Made by a program: the position numbers and the translations under genes. The notes beneath the pieces were generated by a model. That model was not told where the DNA came from and did not search any database. It saw nothing but the letters and a program-made list of their open reading frames with translations. Of a stretch of 64,000 bases of DNA, positions 1-8,246 are shown one piece after another. The DNA comes from Curvibacter cyanobacteriorum (GTDB lineage Bacteria > Pseudomonadota > Gammaproteobacteria > Burkholderiales > Burkholderiaceae_C): positions 186,001-250,000 of the forward strand of contig NZ_JAQSIP010000007.1 in assembly GCF_028649475.1 (NCBI RefSeq). Direction: 5' to 3'. The first letter of the stretch is position 1; each line of letters begins with the position of its first letter.

Positions 1-637
1 GGCGCTCCAGCGTGCGGATGGTTGGGAAGATGATGAAAAAGCCGCCGGCCGCGTGGCGCGCCAGGGCATCGGCCGGGCGCACCCAGACCGGCTCAAATTG
101 CTCGGCCTCGTCGGCCACGGGCTCCTGGCCCGCGGGCATGGGGGCGACCAGAAAGGGCACGTCAAAGCGGCGCGGCAGGTCGCGGTCGGTGACCCAGTGG
201 GCCAGCCACCGGACCTGGTCGGCCGCCAGGGTCAGGCCCTGGGCCTCGCATTGGGGCAGCAGGGGCTGGCTGCGGTCCAGGCCGGCCAGGGTCTGGGCGT
301 CGGCGGGGCGGCCGTCGGCCTGCCAGGCCAGCAGCACGCCCAGTTCCTCGAAGCTCTCGCGGATGGCGGCGATGGCCCGGGTCAGGTTCAGATCGCTCTG
401 ACCGGGGCGGCGCCGCGCCAGGGCATGCGACTGGGCGTCCAGCGCGTCAATGCCCCCGCCGGGGAACACGTAGGCGCCCGGCGCAAAGCTGGCCGTCATG
501 GCGCGCCGGGTCATCAGGACCTCCAGGCCCAGGGTCCCATCGGGGCCGGGGGCATCGCGCAGCAGCAGCACGGTGGCGGCCTGGCGCAGGGGGGCGGGTT
601 CGCGGAAAGGGTGCAGTTGCTGGCTGGAACGGGTCAT
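1..637 (-). CDS. NUDIX hydrolase, 3' end cut by the window edge
   Basis: The reverse strand is open from an ATG at 637 to the window edge, giving 212 residues with no stop, so the C-terminus lies outside. NUDIX enzymes hydrolyse nucleoside diphosphates linked to another group. The Nudix helix core is visible as RESFEELGVLL near residues 93-103. It is preceded by FPGGGIDALDA and a spacer longer than in MutT. That spacing, and the start ATVLLLRD followed by VLMTRRA, resemble the NUDT19/RP2-like or CoA-diphosphatase group, but the substrate cannot be read from sequence. No Shine-Dalgarno precedes the ATG. A GATAAT hexamer ends 7 nt upstream, so the mRNA may be leaderless. Confidence 0.85.
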   Translation of the reverse strand, partial: MTRSSQQLHPFREPAPLRQAATVLLLRDAPGPDGTLGLEVLMTRRAMTASFAPGAYVFPGGGIDALDAQSHALARRRPGQSDLNLTRAIAAIRESFEELGVLLAWQADGRPADAQTLAGLDRSQPLLPQCEAQGLTLAADQVRWLAHWVTDRDLPRRFDVPFLVAPMPAGQEPVADEAEQFEPVWVRPADALARHAAGGFFIIFPTIRTLER

Positions 638-644
638 GCAAGCC

Positions 645-650
645 ATTATC
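645..650 (-). promoter_or_regulatory. Putative -10 element of the NUDIX gene
   Basis: GATAAT on the reverse strand, with 7 nt between it and the ATG at 637. No convincing -35 is visible. The spacing would start transcription at or next to the ATG. Confidence 0.45.
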
Positions 651-858
651 AACAGCGTCTGCGGAGCGTCTGCCGCCTGCAGGACAGGGTTTACACCAGG
701 CCCCGGGCGACCCAAGGCCGTGCATGCCGGCCCGCCAAGGGGGCGGCCCAGCCCTTGCTTGTGGCAGGGGCATAAGCATAGACCTGCGGTTTATGAGCAC
801 ATCGTCACAATCCGGTCCTTGAATCTTTGGATCCCTTGCTGTTTTTTTGGAGCGTTTG

Positions 859-1869
859 ATGAGCACGACTACCCTTCGCCAATCCTGGTGGCGCCCTGGC
901 CTGAGCTGGTTGGCGGGCGCTTTGCTGGGCGCCGCCGGCCCGGTGCTGGCCCAGGCCGACTGGCCGCAGCACCCGGTGACGGTGGTGATGACCTTCCCGG
1001 CCGGCTCGGGCGTGGATGTGGTGGCACGCCAGATCCAGGAACCCCTGGGCAAGCTGCTGGGCCAGTCGGTGGTGATTGACTACAAGCCCGGCGCGGCCGG
1101 CAACATCGCCAGCGAGTTCGTGTCGCGCGCCAAGCCCGACGGCTACACCCTGGTGTTCGGCACCGCCGCCACCCACGGCAGCAATGCGGCGCTGTACAAG
1201 AAACTGTCCTTCGACGTGGAGACCGACTTCGTGCCGGTGGCGCCGGTGCTGGACGTGTCCAATGTGCTCACCATCAACCCCGACGTGGTGCCCGCGCGCA
1301 CGCTCAAGGAGTTTGTCGAGCTGGTCAAGGCCAACCCGGGCAAGTACAACTTCGCCTCGACCGGCAATGGCACGGGCACCCACATGGCGTTTGCCGAGTT
1401 CAACTCGCGCGTTGGCCTGGAAATGACCCATGTGCCGTACAAGGGAGGCCCCGAGGCCATGACCTCGGTGCTGCGCGGCGAGACCTGCTGCATCATGAAC
1501 CAGGTGCAGACCGTGCTGAGCCACTACAAGGCCGGCAAGGTGCGCCTGCTGGGCGTGACCACCGCCAAGCGCGTGGGCGCGGTGTCCGAAGTGCCGACCA
1601 TCGGCGAGAGCGGCATCGCGGGCACCAAGGGCTTCGACAGCTCGATCTGGTTTGGTCTGTTTGCCCCCAAGGGCACCGATCCGCGCGTCGTGCAGCGCCT
1701 GAACACGGCGGTGCAGACGGTGCTGGAGAACCCCGAGGTCAAGGCCAAGCTCGAAGGCGCAGGCAACACCGTGCGCCTCGAGAGCCCCGAGCAGTTCAAG
1801 GCCACCGTCAAGGCCAACCGCCAGAAATGGGCCGAGGTGGTGAAGGCGGCGCACATCACCATCGATTGA
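859..1869 (+). CDS. Bug-family (TctC-like) tripartite tricarboxylate transporter substrate-binding protein
   Basis: 336-residue periplasmic solute-binding protein. An N-terminal signal peptide has a hydrophobic run (about residues 11-28) ending AQA before DWPQHPV. The family's usual landmarks are present: a GSGVDVVARQ segment, KPGAAGNIASEFVSRAKPDGYTL-type region around residues 73-96, and VPYKGGPEAM near residues 193-202. Bug proteins bind carboxylates and related small molecules and are greatly expanded in Burkholderiales; the ligand is unknown here. I chose ATG 859 because GGAG at 849-852 lies 6 nt upstream; an in-frame TTG at 847 is less likely. No TctA/TctB membrane genes lie nearby, so it is an orphan binding protein, as is common in this family. 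Confidence 0.92.
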   Translation: MSTTTLRQSWWRPGLSWLAGALLGAAGPVLAQADWPQHPVTVVMTFPAGSGVDVVARQIQEPLGKLLGQSVVIDYKPGAAGNIASEFVSRAKPDGYTLVFGTAATHGSNAALYKKLSFDVETDFVPVAPVLDVSNVLTINPDVVPARTLKEFVELVKANPGKYNFASTGNGTGTHMAFAEFNSRVGLEMTHVPYKGGPEAMTSVLRGETCCIMNQVQTVLSHYKAGKVRLLGVTTAKRVGAVSEVPTIGESGIAGTKGFDSSIWFGLFAPKGTDPRVVQRLNTAVQTVLENPEVKAKLEGAGNTVRLESPEQFKATVKANRQKWAEVVKAAHITID

Positions 1870-1891
1870 GCCCGGTCTGCGGGCCGGTGGT

Positions 1892-1920
1892 TTGTCGGCA
1901 CCCGGCGAAGCCCCGATAAT
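1892..1920 (+). promoter_or_regulatory. Promoter of dapF (TTGTCG-N17-GATAAT)
   Basis: A -35 TTGTCG at 1892-1897 and a -10 GATAAT at 1915-1920 are separated by exactly 17 nt. Only 6 nt lie between the -10 and the dapF ATG at 1927, so the expected start site falls on or beside the A of the ATG. It is the best-formed example of the leaderless layout seen repeatedly in this window. Confidence 0.65.
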
Positions 1921-1926
1921 CCGGCC

Positions 1927-2802
1927 ATGCAGATCCGCTTCACCAAGATGCAGGGCGCCGGCAATGATTTCGTCGTGCTCGACGAGACCGCCGGGCGCCT
2001 GAACCTCAGCCCGGCCCAGTACCGTTACCTGGCCGACCGCCACTTTGGCGTCGGCGCCGATCAGATCCTGACCGTGCGCCCGGGCCCCGCCCCCGACATC
2101 GACTTCGAGTACGTGATCCACAACGCCGACGGTGGCGAGGTCGAGCAGTGTGGCAACGGCTCGCGTTGTTTTGCCCGCTACGTGCGCGACAAAGGCCTGA
2201 CCACCAAGGACGCGATCCGCGTGCACACCCGTGCCGGCTTGATCGAGCCCGTGCTGCAGGCCGATGGCCGCGTCACGGTCGACATGGGCGCGCCGGTGTT
2301 TGAGCTGGCCGACATCCCATTTGACCCCCAGGGCGTGGCCCCGCGCGCGCAAGGCAGCTGGCAGGTCTGGCCGCTGGCCGCCGCGGGCCGCGAGGCCCTG
2401 CAGGACGCCGCAGTGGCCGTGGTGTCCATGGGCAACCCGCACGCGGTGCTGCTGGTCGACGACGTGCAGACCGCGCCCGTGGCGAGCTGGGGCCCGCTGA
2501 TTGAATCGCACCCGCGCTTCCCGCGCCGCGTCAATGCCGGCTTTTTGCAGGTGCTCTCGCGCAGCGAAGTGCGGCTGCGGGTCTACGAGCGTGGCACGGG
2601 CGAAACCCTGGCCTGCGGCACGGGTGCCTGCGCGGCCGTGGTGGCCGGCATCCGGCTGGGCCTGCTGGACGCGCGTGTGGAAGTGCACACCCGCGGCGGC
2701 CAATTGACCATCGAATGGGCCGGCGTGGGCCAGCCTGTGCGCATGACCGGCCCCGCCGTCACCGTTTTTGAAGGGCAGATCGACGTGCCCGACGCCCTCT
2801 GA
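1927..2802 (+). CDS. dapF: Diaminopimelate epimerase
   Basis: 291 residues, normal family length. It converts LL- to meso-diaminopimelate in the cytoplasm, the last step before use by MurE and by lysine synthesis. The two catalytic cysteines of this cofactor-independent epimerase are visible: Cys75 in the EQCGNGSRC motif and Cys230 in the ACGTGACAA motif. The N-terminal GAGNDF signature (residues 10-15) is intact. First gene of a dapF-DUF484-xerC run, an order shared with gammaproteobacteria such as Pseudomonas. No Shine-Dalgarno is present, and the promoter -10 sits 6 nt upstream. The meso-DAP product fits the DAP-type DNPR motif in MurE at 16.7-18.3 kb. Confidence 0.97.
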   Translation: MQIRFTKMQGAGNDFVVLDETAGRLNLSPAQYRYLADRHFGVGADQILTVRPGPAPDIDFEYVIHNADGGEVEQCGNGSRCFARYVRDKGLTTKDAIRVHTRAGLIEPVLQADGRVTVDMGAPVFELADIPFDPQGVAPRAQGSWQVWPLAAAGREALQDAAVAVVSMGNPHAVLLVDDVQTAPVASWGPLIESHPRFPRRVNAGFLQVLSRSEVRLRVYERGTGETLACGTGACAAVVAGIRLGLLDARVEVHTRGGQLTIEWAGVGQPVRMTGPAVTVFEGQIDVPDAL

Positions 2803-2822
2803 TTTCCAAGGTTCCCCGCTCC

Positions 2823-3521
2823 ATGACCGCTCTCACCACCCCTGGCATGAACCCGATCACCGAAGACGACATCGCCAACTACCTGACCAACTCGCCCGAC
2901 TTCTTCGAGCGCCACGCCGAGGTCCTGGCCAGTGTGCAAATGACCAGCCCGCACGGCAACCGCGCCGTCAGCCTGCAGGAGCGCCAGGCCGAAATGCTGC
3001 GCGAGAAGATCAAGACCCTCGAAGGCCGCATCATGGACATGATCCGGCACAGCAACGAGAACCTCATCATTGCCGACAAGCTGCAGCGCTGGGCGCTGGG
3101 CCTGATGCGCACCGACAACCCGGCCGAGCTGCCCGAGCGCATCGTGGCCGATGTGCGCAGCCAGTTCCAGGTGCCCCAGGTGGCCATCAAGGTGTGGTCG
3201 GTGGCCCCGCAGCACGCGGACGCGCCGTTTGCCCAGGGGGTGACCGAGGACGCCAAGACCTTTGCCTCGTCGCTGACCTCGCCGTTCTGCGGCGCCAACC
3301 CGGGCTTCGAGGCCGTGCAGTGGCTGGACCAGCCGGCCCAGGCCGTTTCGCTGGCCCTGCTGCCCTTGCGCAACGGCGCCATCAGCAGCGCGGCCCCGGC
3401 CTTTGGCATGTTGGTGCTGGCCTCGCCCGATTCGCAGCGCTTCCACAGCGGCATGGGCACCGACTTCCTGGAACGCATGGCCGAGCTGGCCAGCGCGGCC
3501 CTGAGCCGCCTGCGCGGCTGA
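2823..3521 (+). CDS. DUF484 family protein
   Basis: 232-residue cytoplasmic protein of the DUF484 family. The diagnostic N-terminus is clear: EDDIANYLTNSPDFFERH, then a predicted coiled coil (SLQERQAEMLREKIKTLEGR, about residues 58-77), then a GAF-like C-terminal region (about 95-232). GAF folds often bind small molecules, but no function is established for the family. It lies 20 nt after dapF and ends 4 nt before the xerC start, so the three genes are probably co-transcribed. The same neighbourhood occurs in other proteobacteria and hints at a link with chromosome segregation or cell wall supply; this link is inference only. Confidence 0.9.
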   Translation: MTALTTPGMNPITEDDIANYLTNSPDFFERHAEVLASVQMTSPHGNRAVSLQERQAEMLREKIKTLEGRIMDMIRHSNENLIIADKLQRWALGLMRTDNPAELPERIVADVRSQFQVPQVAIKVWSVAPQHADAPFAQGVTEDAKTFASSLTSPFCGANPGFEAVQWLDQPAQAVSLALLPLRNGAISSAAPAFGMLVLASPDSQRFHSGMGTDFLERMAELASAALSRLRG

Positions 3522-3525
3522 GCCC

Positions 3526-4638
3526 GTGGCCGCTGCCGGCCGATCTCCGCGCGCGGCCCGGCCTGCGGCCCCGGCGGCCCAGCCCGCCCCCCTTGGCGCG
3601 CCGCTGGACCCGTTGCTGCAGGCCTACCTGACCCATGTGCGGGTCGAAAAACGACTGGCCCAGCGCACCCAGACCCTCTACACCCTGCACCTGACGCAGC
3701 TCAGCGCGCTGGCCCGCGAGGCTGGTCTGACGCTGGCCGAAGTGCCCACCACCCAGGTGCGGCGCTGGGCGGCGCAGATGCACAGCGCCGGCCGGCAGGG
3801 GCGGGGCATTGCCCTGGTGCTGTCGTGCTGGCGCAGCTTCTACACCTGGCTGGGGCAGCAGGGCCTGATTGCGAGCAACCCGGTCACCGATGTGCGCGCC
3901 CCGCGAGCCCCCAAGCTGCTGCCCAAGGCCCTGGGCGTGGACGACGCGGTGCAGCTGGCCGACTACCAGAACCCCGATGACGACCCCTGGCTCGAGGCGC
4001 GTGACGCGGCCCTGGTCGAGCTGCTCTACGGCAGCGGACTGCGGGTGGGCGAGTTGGTCGGCCTGGACGTGCGCGCCAGCCCCCAGGCGCAGCAACAGGG
4101 CCGCGGCTGGATCGACCTGCAGGCCGCCGAGGTCCATGTGCAGGGCAAGGGCGGCAAGCGCCGCAGCGTGCCGATCGGGCGTCAGGCGCTGGCGGCCTTG
4201 CAGCGCTGGCTGCATTTACGCGGTGGACTGGACAGCGCCGCCGTGCTGGACCAGCCGGCGCTGTTCATGGGGCGCAACGGCACGCGCCTCACCCCGCAGT
4301 CGATCTGGCAGCGCCTGCGCCGCCGCAGCGTGCTGGCGGGCATGCCGACCGCCGTGCACCCGCACATGCTGCGCCATTCCTTTGCCAGCCATGTGCTGCA
4401 GTCCAGCAGCGACCTGCGCGCGGTGCAGGAGCTGCTGGGCCACGCTAACATCAGCACCACCCAGGTCTACACCCGGCTGGATTTTCAGCACCTGGCCAAG
4501 GCCTATGACGCGGCCCACCCCCGAGCGCGTCAAAAAGCCCCGCGGCGCCCGGCCGCCGAGCCTGGGGCCACCACGGTTCCCTCCGAGGCGCCCGAGGCCG
4601 AGCCCGGTACGGGGCCAGCGGATCGACCCACCCGCTGA
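3526..4638 (+). CDS. xerC: Tyrosine site-specific recombinase XerC
   Basis: 370 residues, about 70 longer than the usual 300, with an Ala/Pro-rich N-terminal extension (about residues 1-30) and a disordered C-terminal tail after about 335. XerC with XerD resolves chromosome dimers at dif. The catalytic set is complete: Arg173 (GSGLRVGE), probable Lys208 (QGKGGKRR), His280 and Arg283 (HMLRHSF), His306 (LGHANIS) and nucleophile Tyr315 (TTQVYTRL). The SAM-like N-terminal DNA-binding domain spans about residues 32-125. The start is GTG, 4 nt after the DUF484 stop. The position in the dapF-DUF484-xerC order favours XerC over XerD. Confidence 0.93.
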   Translation: MAAAGRSPRAARPAAPAAQPAPLGAPLDPLLQAYLTHVRVEKRLAQRTQTLYTLHLTQLSALAREAGLTLAEVPTTQVRRWAAQMHSAGRQGRGIALVLSCWRSFYTWLGQQGLIASNPVTDVRAPRAPKLLPKALGVDDAVQLADYQNPDDDPWLEARDAALVELLYGSGLRVGELVGLDVRASPQAQQQGRGWIDLQAAEVHVQGKGGKRRSVPIGRQALAALQRWLHLRGGLDSAAVLDQPALFMGRNGTRLTPQSIWQRLRRRSVLAGMPTAVHPHMLRHSFASHVLQSSSDLRAVQELLGHANISTTQVYTRLDFQHLAKAYDAAHPRARQKAPRRPAAEPGATTVPSEAPEAEPGTGPADRPTR

Positions 4639-4698
4639 TCGGGCCGGCGGCAGGGAGCGGGTGAGCCGACCCGTGGCCGCCCCGGCGGCCGGGGCCCG

Positions 4699-4738
4699 GG
4701 CTGGCTTAGGCCAGCCTTAAGCCCCCGCGGCCGGGGGC
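4699..4738 (+). terminator. Two GC hairpins after xerC
   Basis: Two consecutive inverted repeats: GGCTGG/CCAGCC at 4699-4716 and CCCCCG/CGGGGG within 4721-4738. They sit between xerC and the signal peptidase gene. No T-run follows, so termination would need Rho or the hairpins may only stabilise the 3' end. Confidence 0.35.
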
Positions 4739-4820
4739 GCTGAGGCCGCCAAGTCGTCGCATACTGCCGTTCATCCCAGGCCCACCGCGGTGGCGGGCCG
4801 GACCCGACAAGGACACCCCT

Positions 4821-5486
4821 GTGCTGCACTGGATTCGCACCAACCGCTCGTTTTTGCTGCTGTTGCTGGGCTTCGTCCTGTTCCGCACCGCGATCGCCGA
4901 CTGGAACCCGATCCCCTCGGGGTCGATGCGGCCCACGGTGCTGGAGGGCGATGTGGTGCTGGTCAGCCGCGTCGCCTACGACCTCAAGCTGCCGCTGACC
5001 GATGTGGTGCTGGCCAGGCTGGGCGACCCCCGGCGCGGCGATGTGGTCACCTTCAGCTCGCCGCAAGACGGTACCCGCCTGATCAAACGCCTGGTGGCGG
5101 TGCCCGGTGACGTGGTCGAAATGCGCGATGAGCACCTGGTCATCAACGGCGAGGTGGCCCGCTACGAGGCCCCGGAGTCGCTGCTGGAAACCCTCCAGCC
5201 CGGCCTGGAACGCCCGGCCACCCGCGTGACCGAGACCCTGCACGGCCACCAGCGCCGCGTGCAGTGGCTGGCTGGCGTGGCGGCGCGCTCCAGCTTTGGC
5301 CCGCTGACCGTGCCGCCCGGGCAGTACCTGGTGCTGGGCGACAACCGCGACAACAGTGCCGACTCGCGCTACATCGGCCTGGTGCCGCGTGAACGCCTGA
5401 TCGGTCAGGCCAAGGCGGTGCTGGTGTCGGCCGACATCCTGGGCGCCTGGTGGCCGCGTTGGGGGCGCTTTGGCCAGTCGCTTTGA
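4821..5486 (+). CDS. Signal peptidase I family protein (S26)
   Basis: 221 residues. One N-terminal membrane segment (about residues 9-25) is followed by a periplasmic catalytic domain. The Ser/Lys dyad is visible: Ser35 in IPSGSMRPT and Lys89 in RLIKRLVAVPGD. The C-terminal GDNRDNSADSRY-type box lies near residues 173-184. It would cleave signal peptides at the outer face of the inner membrane. It has a single transmembrane segment and is shorter than E. coli LepB (324 residues). It is not next to lepA or rnc, so it is probably a second signal peptidase rather than the housekeeping LepB. The start is GTG; no strong Shine-Dalgarno is apparent. Confidence 0.88.
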   Translation: MLHWIRTNRSFLLLLLGFVLFRTAIADWNPIPSGSMRPTVLEGDVVLVSRVAYDLKLPLTDVVLARLGDPRRGDVVTFSSPQDGTRLIKRLVAVPGDVVEMRDEHLVINGEVARYEAPESLLETLQPGLERPATRVTETLHGHQRRVQWLAGVAARSSFGPLTVPPGQYLVLGDNRDNSADSRYIGLVPRERLIGQAKAVLVSADILGAWWPRWGRFGQSL

Positions 5487-5551
5487 GGCCGTGCACGCGC
5501 GCCGACGGACAGGCTTGTGATGGGCAGACGGGGCGCGGCCGCAAAAAGACC

Positions 5552-5557
5552 GACAAT
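5552..5557 (+). promoter_or_regulatory. Putative -10 element of the rlmI-like gene
   Basis: GACAAT ends 8 nt before the ATG at 5566. No good -35 is visible at the expected distance. Same layout as the dapF promoter. Confidence 0.4.
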
Positions 5558-5565
5558 TCCGCCCC

Positions 5566-6768
5566 ATGAAAACGATTCGACTGCGCGAAGGCAAAGAGCG
5601 CTCCCTGCTGCGACGCCACCCCTGGATTTTTGACTCGGCCATTGCCAAGGGCGGTGGCGACCCGGGGGAGACCGTGCGGGTGGAGGCGTCCGACGGCCGC
5701 TTCCTGGCCTGGGCCGCGTTCAGCCCGGCCTCCAAGATCAAGGCCCGGGTCTGGAGCTTCGACGAGTCGCAGCGCATTGACGCGGCCTTCATGGCCGCGG
5801 CCGTGAAGCGCTCGATCGCCGCGCGCGATTGGTTCGACGTGCGCAGCAACGGCATCCGCCTGGTGCATGGCGAGTCCGATGGCCTGCCAGGCCTGGTGGT
5901 GGACCGCTACGACGACACCCTGGTGGCCCAGTTTGGCAGCGCCGGCATGGAGCGTTGGAAGGATGTGCTGGCCGACGCGCTGCTGCGCGAGACCGGGCTG
6001 AGCAAGCTCTACGAGCGCTCCGACGCCAGCTCGCGCAGCCTTGAAGGCCTGCCCGAATCCACCGGCTGGCTGCGTGGCGGCACCCTGGCCGATGGCCAGC
6101 CCGCGCCGACCGGCATCACGCTGCGCGAGCACGACTGGCAGCTCACGCTCGATGTGGCCGAGGGCCACAAGACCGGCTTCTACCTCGACCAACGTGACAG
6201 TCGCCAGCGCTTTGCCGAGGTCACCCGGCAGCGCCGGTTCGGCACCGTGCTGAACTGCTATTGCTACACCGGGGGCTTCACCGTCGCGGCCCTGGCGGGC
6301 GGCGCGGGCCATGTGACCTCGATCGACTCGTCGGCGCCGGCCCTGGAGCGCGCCCGCGCCCATGTCGCACTCAATGGCTTTGACGCCTCGCGCGCTGATT
6401 TCCTGGACGCCGATGTCAACGCCTCGCTGCGCCGCTTTGGCGCCGAGGGACGCAGCTTTGACGCCATCATCCTCGACCCGCCGAAGTTCGCCCCCACCGC
6501 GGCCCACGCCGAGCGCGCCGCGCGCGCCTACAAGGACATCAACCGCCTGGCCTTCAAGCTGCTCGCGCCGGGCGGCGTGTTGTTCACCTACTCGTGCTCG
6601 GGCGGCATCAGCGCCGACCTGTTCCACAAGATCGTGGCCTCGGCGGGCATCGACGCAGGGGTTGATGGCTACATCACCGAGCGCCTGGCCGGTGCGCCCG
6701 ACCACCCAATGACCATCCATTTCCCCGAGGGCGAGTACCTCAAGGGCCTCGTGGTGGTGCGCCGCTGA
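5566..6768 (+). CDS. rlmI: Class I SAM-dependent 23S rRNA cytosine methyltransferase, RlmI type
   Basis: 400 residues, close to E. coli RlmI (396), which makes m5C1962 in 23S rRNA. An N-terminal PUA domain (about 1-75: RLREGKERSLLRRHPWIF) is followed by a central RlmI domain and a Rossmann methyltransferase (about 185-400). Motif I is LNCYCYTGGFTVAAL (about residues 228-242) and the catalytic region contains IILDPPKFAP near 302-311. TYSCSGGI near 343-350 carries a cysteine consistent with m5C chemistry. No Shine-Dalgarno precedes the ATG, while a -10-like hexamer lies 8 nt upstream. The exact target base is inferred from family membership. Confidence 0.88.
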   Translation: MKTIRLREGKERSLLRRHPWIFDSAIAKGGGDPGETVRVEASDGRFLAWAAFSPASKIKARVWSFDESQRIDAAFMAAAVKRSIAARDWFDVRSNGIRLVHGESDGLPGLVVDRYDDTLVAQFGSAGMERWKDVLADALLRETGLSKLYERSDASSRSLEGLPESTGWLRGGTLADGQPAPTGITLREHDWQLTLDVAEGHKTGFYLDQRDSRQRFAEVTRQRRFGTVLNCYCYTGGFTVAALAGGAGHVTSIDSSAPALERARAHVALNGFDASRADFLDADVNASLRRFGAEGRSFDAIILDPPKFAPTAAHAERAARAYKDINRLAFKLLAPGGVLFTYSCSGGISADLFHKIVASAGIDAGVDGYITERLAGAPDHPMTIHFPEGEYLKGLVVVRR

Positions 6769-6924
6769 GCCTGGGCGCCGACCTGGGGCCATCGCCCCGC
6801 GCCGGGCGGGGCTTGAAAAGCCCCGATAAACTCCTCAACTTGTGCCAGCCCGGGCGCCGCTTTGCCGCCTGGGCCCCTTGCGCGCGCCGCTGGCGCCGTC
6901 CTGAATCTGTTCGAAAGTCTTGCC

Positions 6925-7980
6925 ATGGCCCTGATCCCCGTCACCATCCTCACCGGCTTCCTTGGTTCCGGTAAAACCACCCTGCTCAAGCGCGTGCTGA
7001 CCGAGGCGCATGGTCAAAAGATCGCGGTGATCGAGAACGAGTTCGGCGAAGAAAACATCGACAACGACATCCTGGTCAGCAACACCGAAGAGCAGATCAT
7101 CCAGATGAGCAATGGCTGCATCTGCTGCACCATCCGTGAGGACCTGCGCGAAACCCTGCAATTGCTGGCCGCCAAGCGCCGCAAGGGCCTGATTGACTTC
7201 GAGCGCATCGTGATCGAAACCACCGGCCTGGCCGATCCGGGCCCGGTGGCCCAGACCTTCTTCATGGACGAAGAGATCGCCGAGACCTACCTGCTCGACT
7301 CCATCCTGACCCTGGTGGACGCCAAGCACGCGGCCCAGCAGCTCAACGACCGCCAGGAAGCGCGCCGTCAGGTGGGCTTTGCTGACCAGATCTTCATCAG
7401 CAAGACCGACCTGGTGCCGGCCGCCGAGGTCGAGGCGCTGCAGCACCGCCTGGCCCACATGAACCCGCGTGCGCCGCAAAAGGCGGTGCATTTCGGCGAG
7501 GTGCCGCTCAAGGAGGTGTTCGACTTGCGCGGCTTCAACCTCAATGCCAAGCTCGACATCGACCCTGACTTCCTCAAGGAAGACGAGCACGACCACCACC
7601 ACGACCATGACCATGCCCACGGCGAGCACTGCGACCACCCCTCGCACCAGCACGGTGGCCATGGCCACCACCACCACCATGACGACGATGTGAAGAGCTT
7701 TGCCTACAAGTCGGAGCGGCCCTTCGACCCGGCCAAGCTTGAAGACTTCCTGGGCGCCATCGTCAACATCTACGGCCCGCGCATGCTGCGCTACAAGGGC
7801 GTGCTGCACATGCAGGGCACCGAGCGCAAGGTGATCTTCCAGGGCGTGCACCAGCTCATGGGCAGCGACCTGGGCCCGCAATGGGGCCCCGACGAGGCGC
7901 GCATCAGCAAGATGGTGTTCATCGGCATCGACCTGCCGCGCGACATCTTCCTGCAGGGCCTGGAGCAGTGCCTGGTTTGA
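6925..7980 (+). CDS. CobW/G3E-family GTP-binding metal chaperone-like protein
   Basis: 351 residues. The P-loop GFLGSGKTT is at residues 11-19, the family's CxCC metal motif at Cys65-Ile-Cys67-Cys68, and the switch and guanine-recognition motifs appear as ETTGLADP and SKTD. A histidine-rich loop (about residues 219-253, nearly every second residue His or Asp) separates the GTPase from the C-terminal CobW_C domain. Such G3E GTPases deliver metals, often zinc, to client enzymes; CobW itself serves cobalamin synthesis, but no cobalamin genes lie here. The start is ATG 6925. It lies directly upstream of a zinc-ligand-poor dksA. No recognisable Zur box was seen upstream. Confidence 0.9.
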   Translation: MALIPVTILTGFLGSGKTTLLKRVLTEAHGQKIAVIENEFGEENIDNDILVSNTEEQIIQMSNGCICCTIREDLRETLQLLAAKRRKGLIDFERIVIETTGLADPGPVAQTFFMDEEIAETYLLDSILTLVDAKHAAQQLNDRQEARRQVGFADQIFISKTDLVPAAEVEALQHRLAHMNPRAPQKAVHFGEVPLKEVFDLRGFNLNAKLDIDPDFLKEDEHDHHHDHDHAHGEHCDHPSHQHGGHGHHHHHDDDVKSFAYKSERPFDPAKLEDFLGAIVNIYGPRMLRYKGVLHMQGTERKVIFQGVHQLMGSDLGPQWGPDEARISKMVFIGIDLPRDIFLQGLEQCLV

Positions 7981-8121
7981 GGCCCCTCACCCAGGCCTGA
8001 CCTGAGCGTCGTTTTTTATCAAAATTTGACGCCTCAGGCCTTGCTGCGGCAGGCAAAAGCCCTAGACTTGCGGTTTTTCGCAGGGGGTGGGCGACACATG
8101 AATGTCTCGATTCTGCAACGG

Positions 8122-8152
8122 TTGCCGGTGCAGGGGTTGGAGCCTATACAAT
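8122..8152 (+). promoter_or_regulatory. Probable dksA promoter
   Basis: TTGCCG at 8122-8127 and TATACA at 8145-8150 are 17 nt apart, a good sigma-70 pair. The rest of the 266-nt gap (7981-8246) after the GTPase gene contains an AT-rich patch near 8010-8030 and no gene I can support. Confidence 0.6.
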
Positions 8153-8246
8153 CGCGCCCCGGCAAAAGCCCGGTGCGCGTCACCGGTGCATGCCAGCCGG
8201 TTCGCCGGTTCCAAGCGATCCCGCCTTTCATGCGAGGAGACAATCT

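Noticed and set aside
805-2703. A 632-codon reverse open frame across the Bug protein gene and dapF
   Set aside because: Antisense shadow of two intact genes, rich in His/Gly/Ala without motifs.
6769-6924. Zur operator upstream of the G3E GTPase gene
   Set aside because: No AT-rich inverted repeat resembling a Zur box was found, so zinc regulation is not claimed from sequence.
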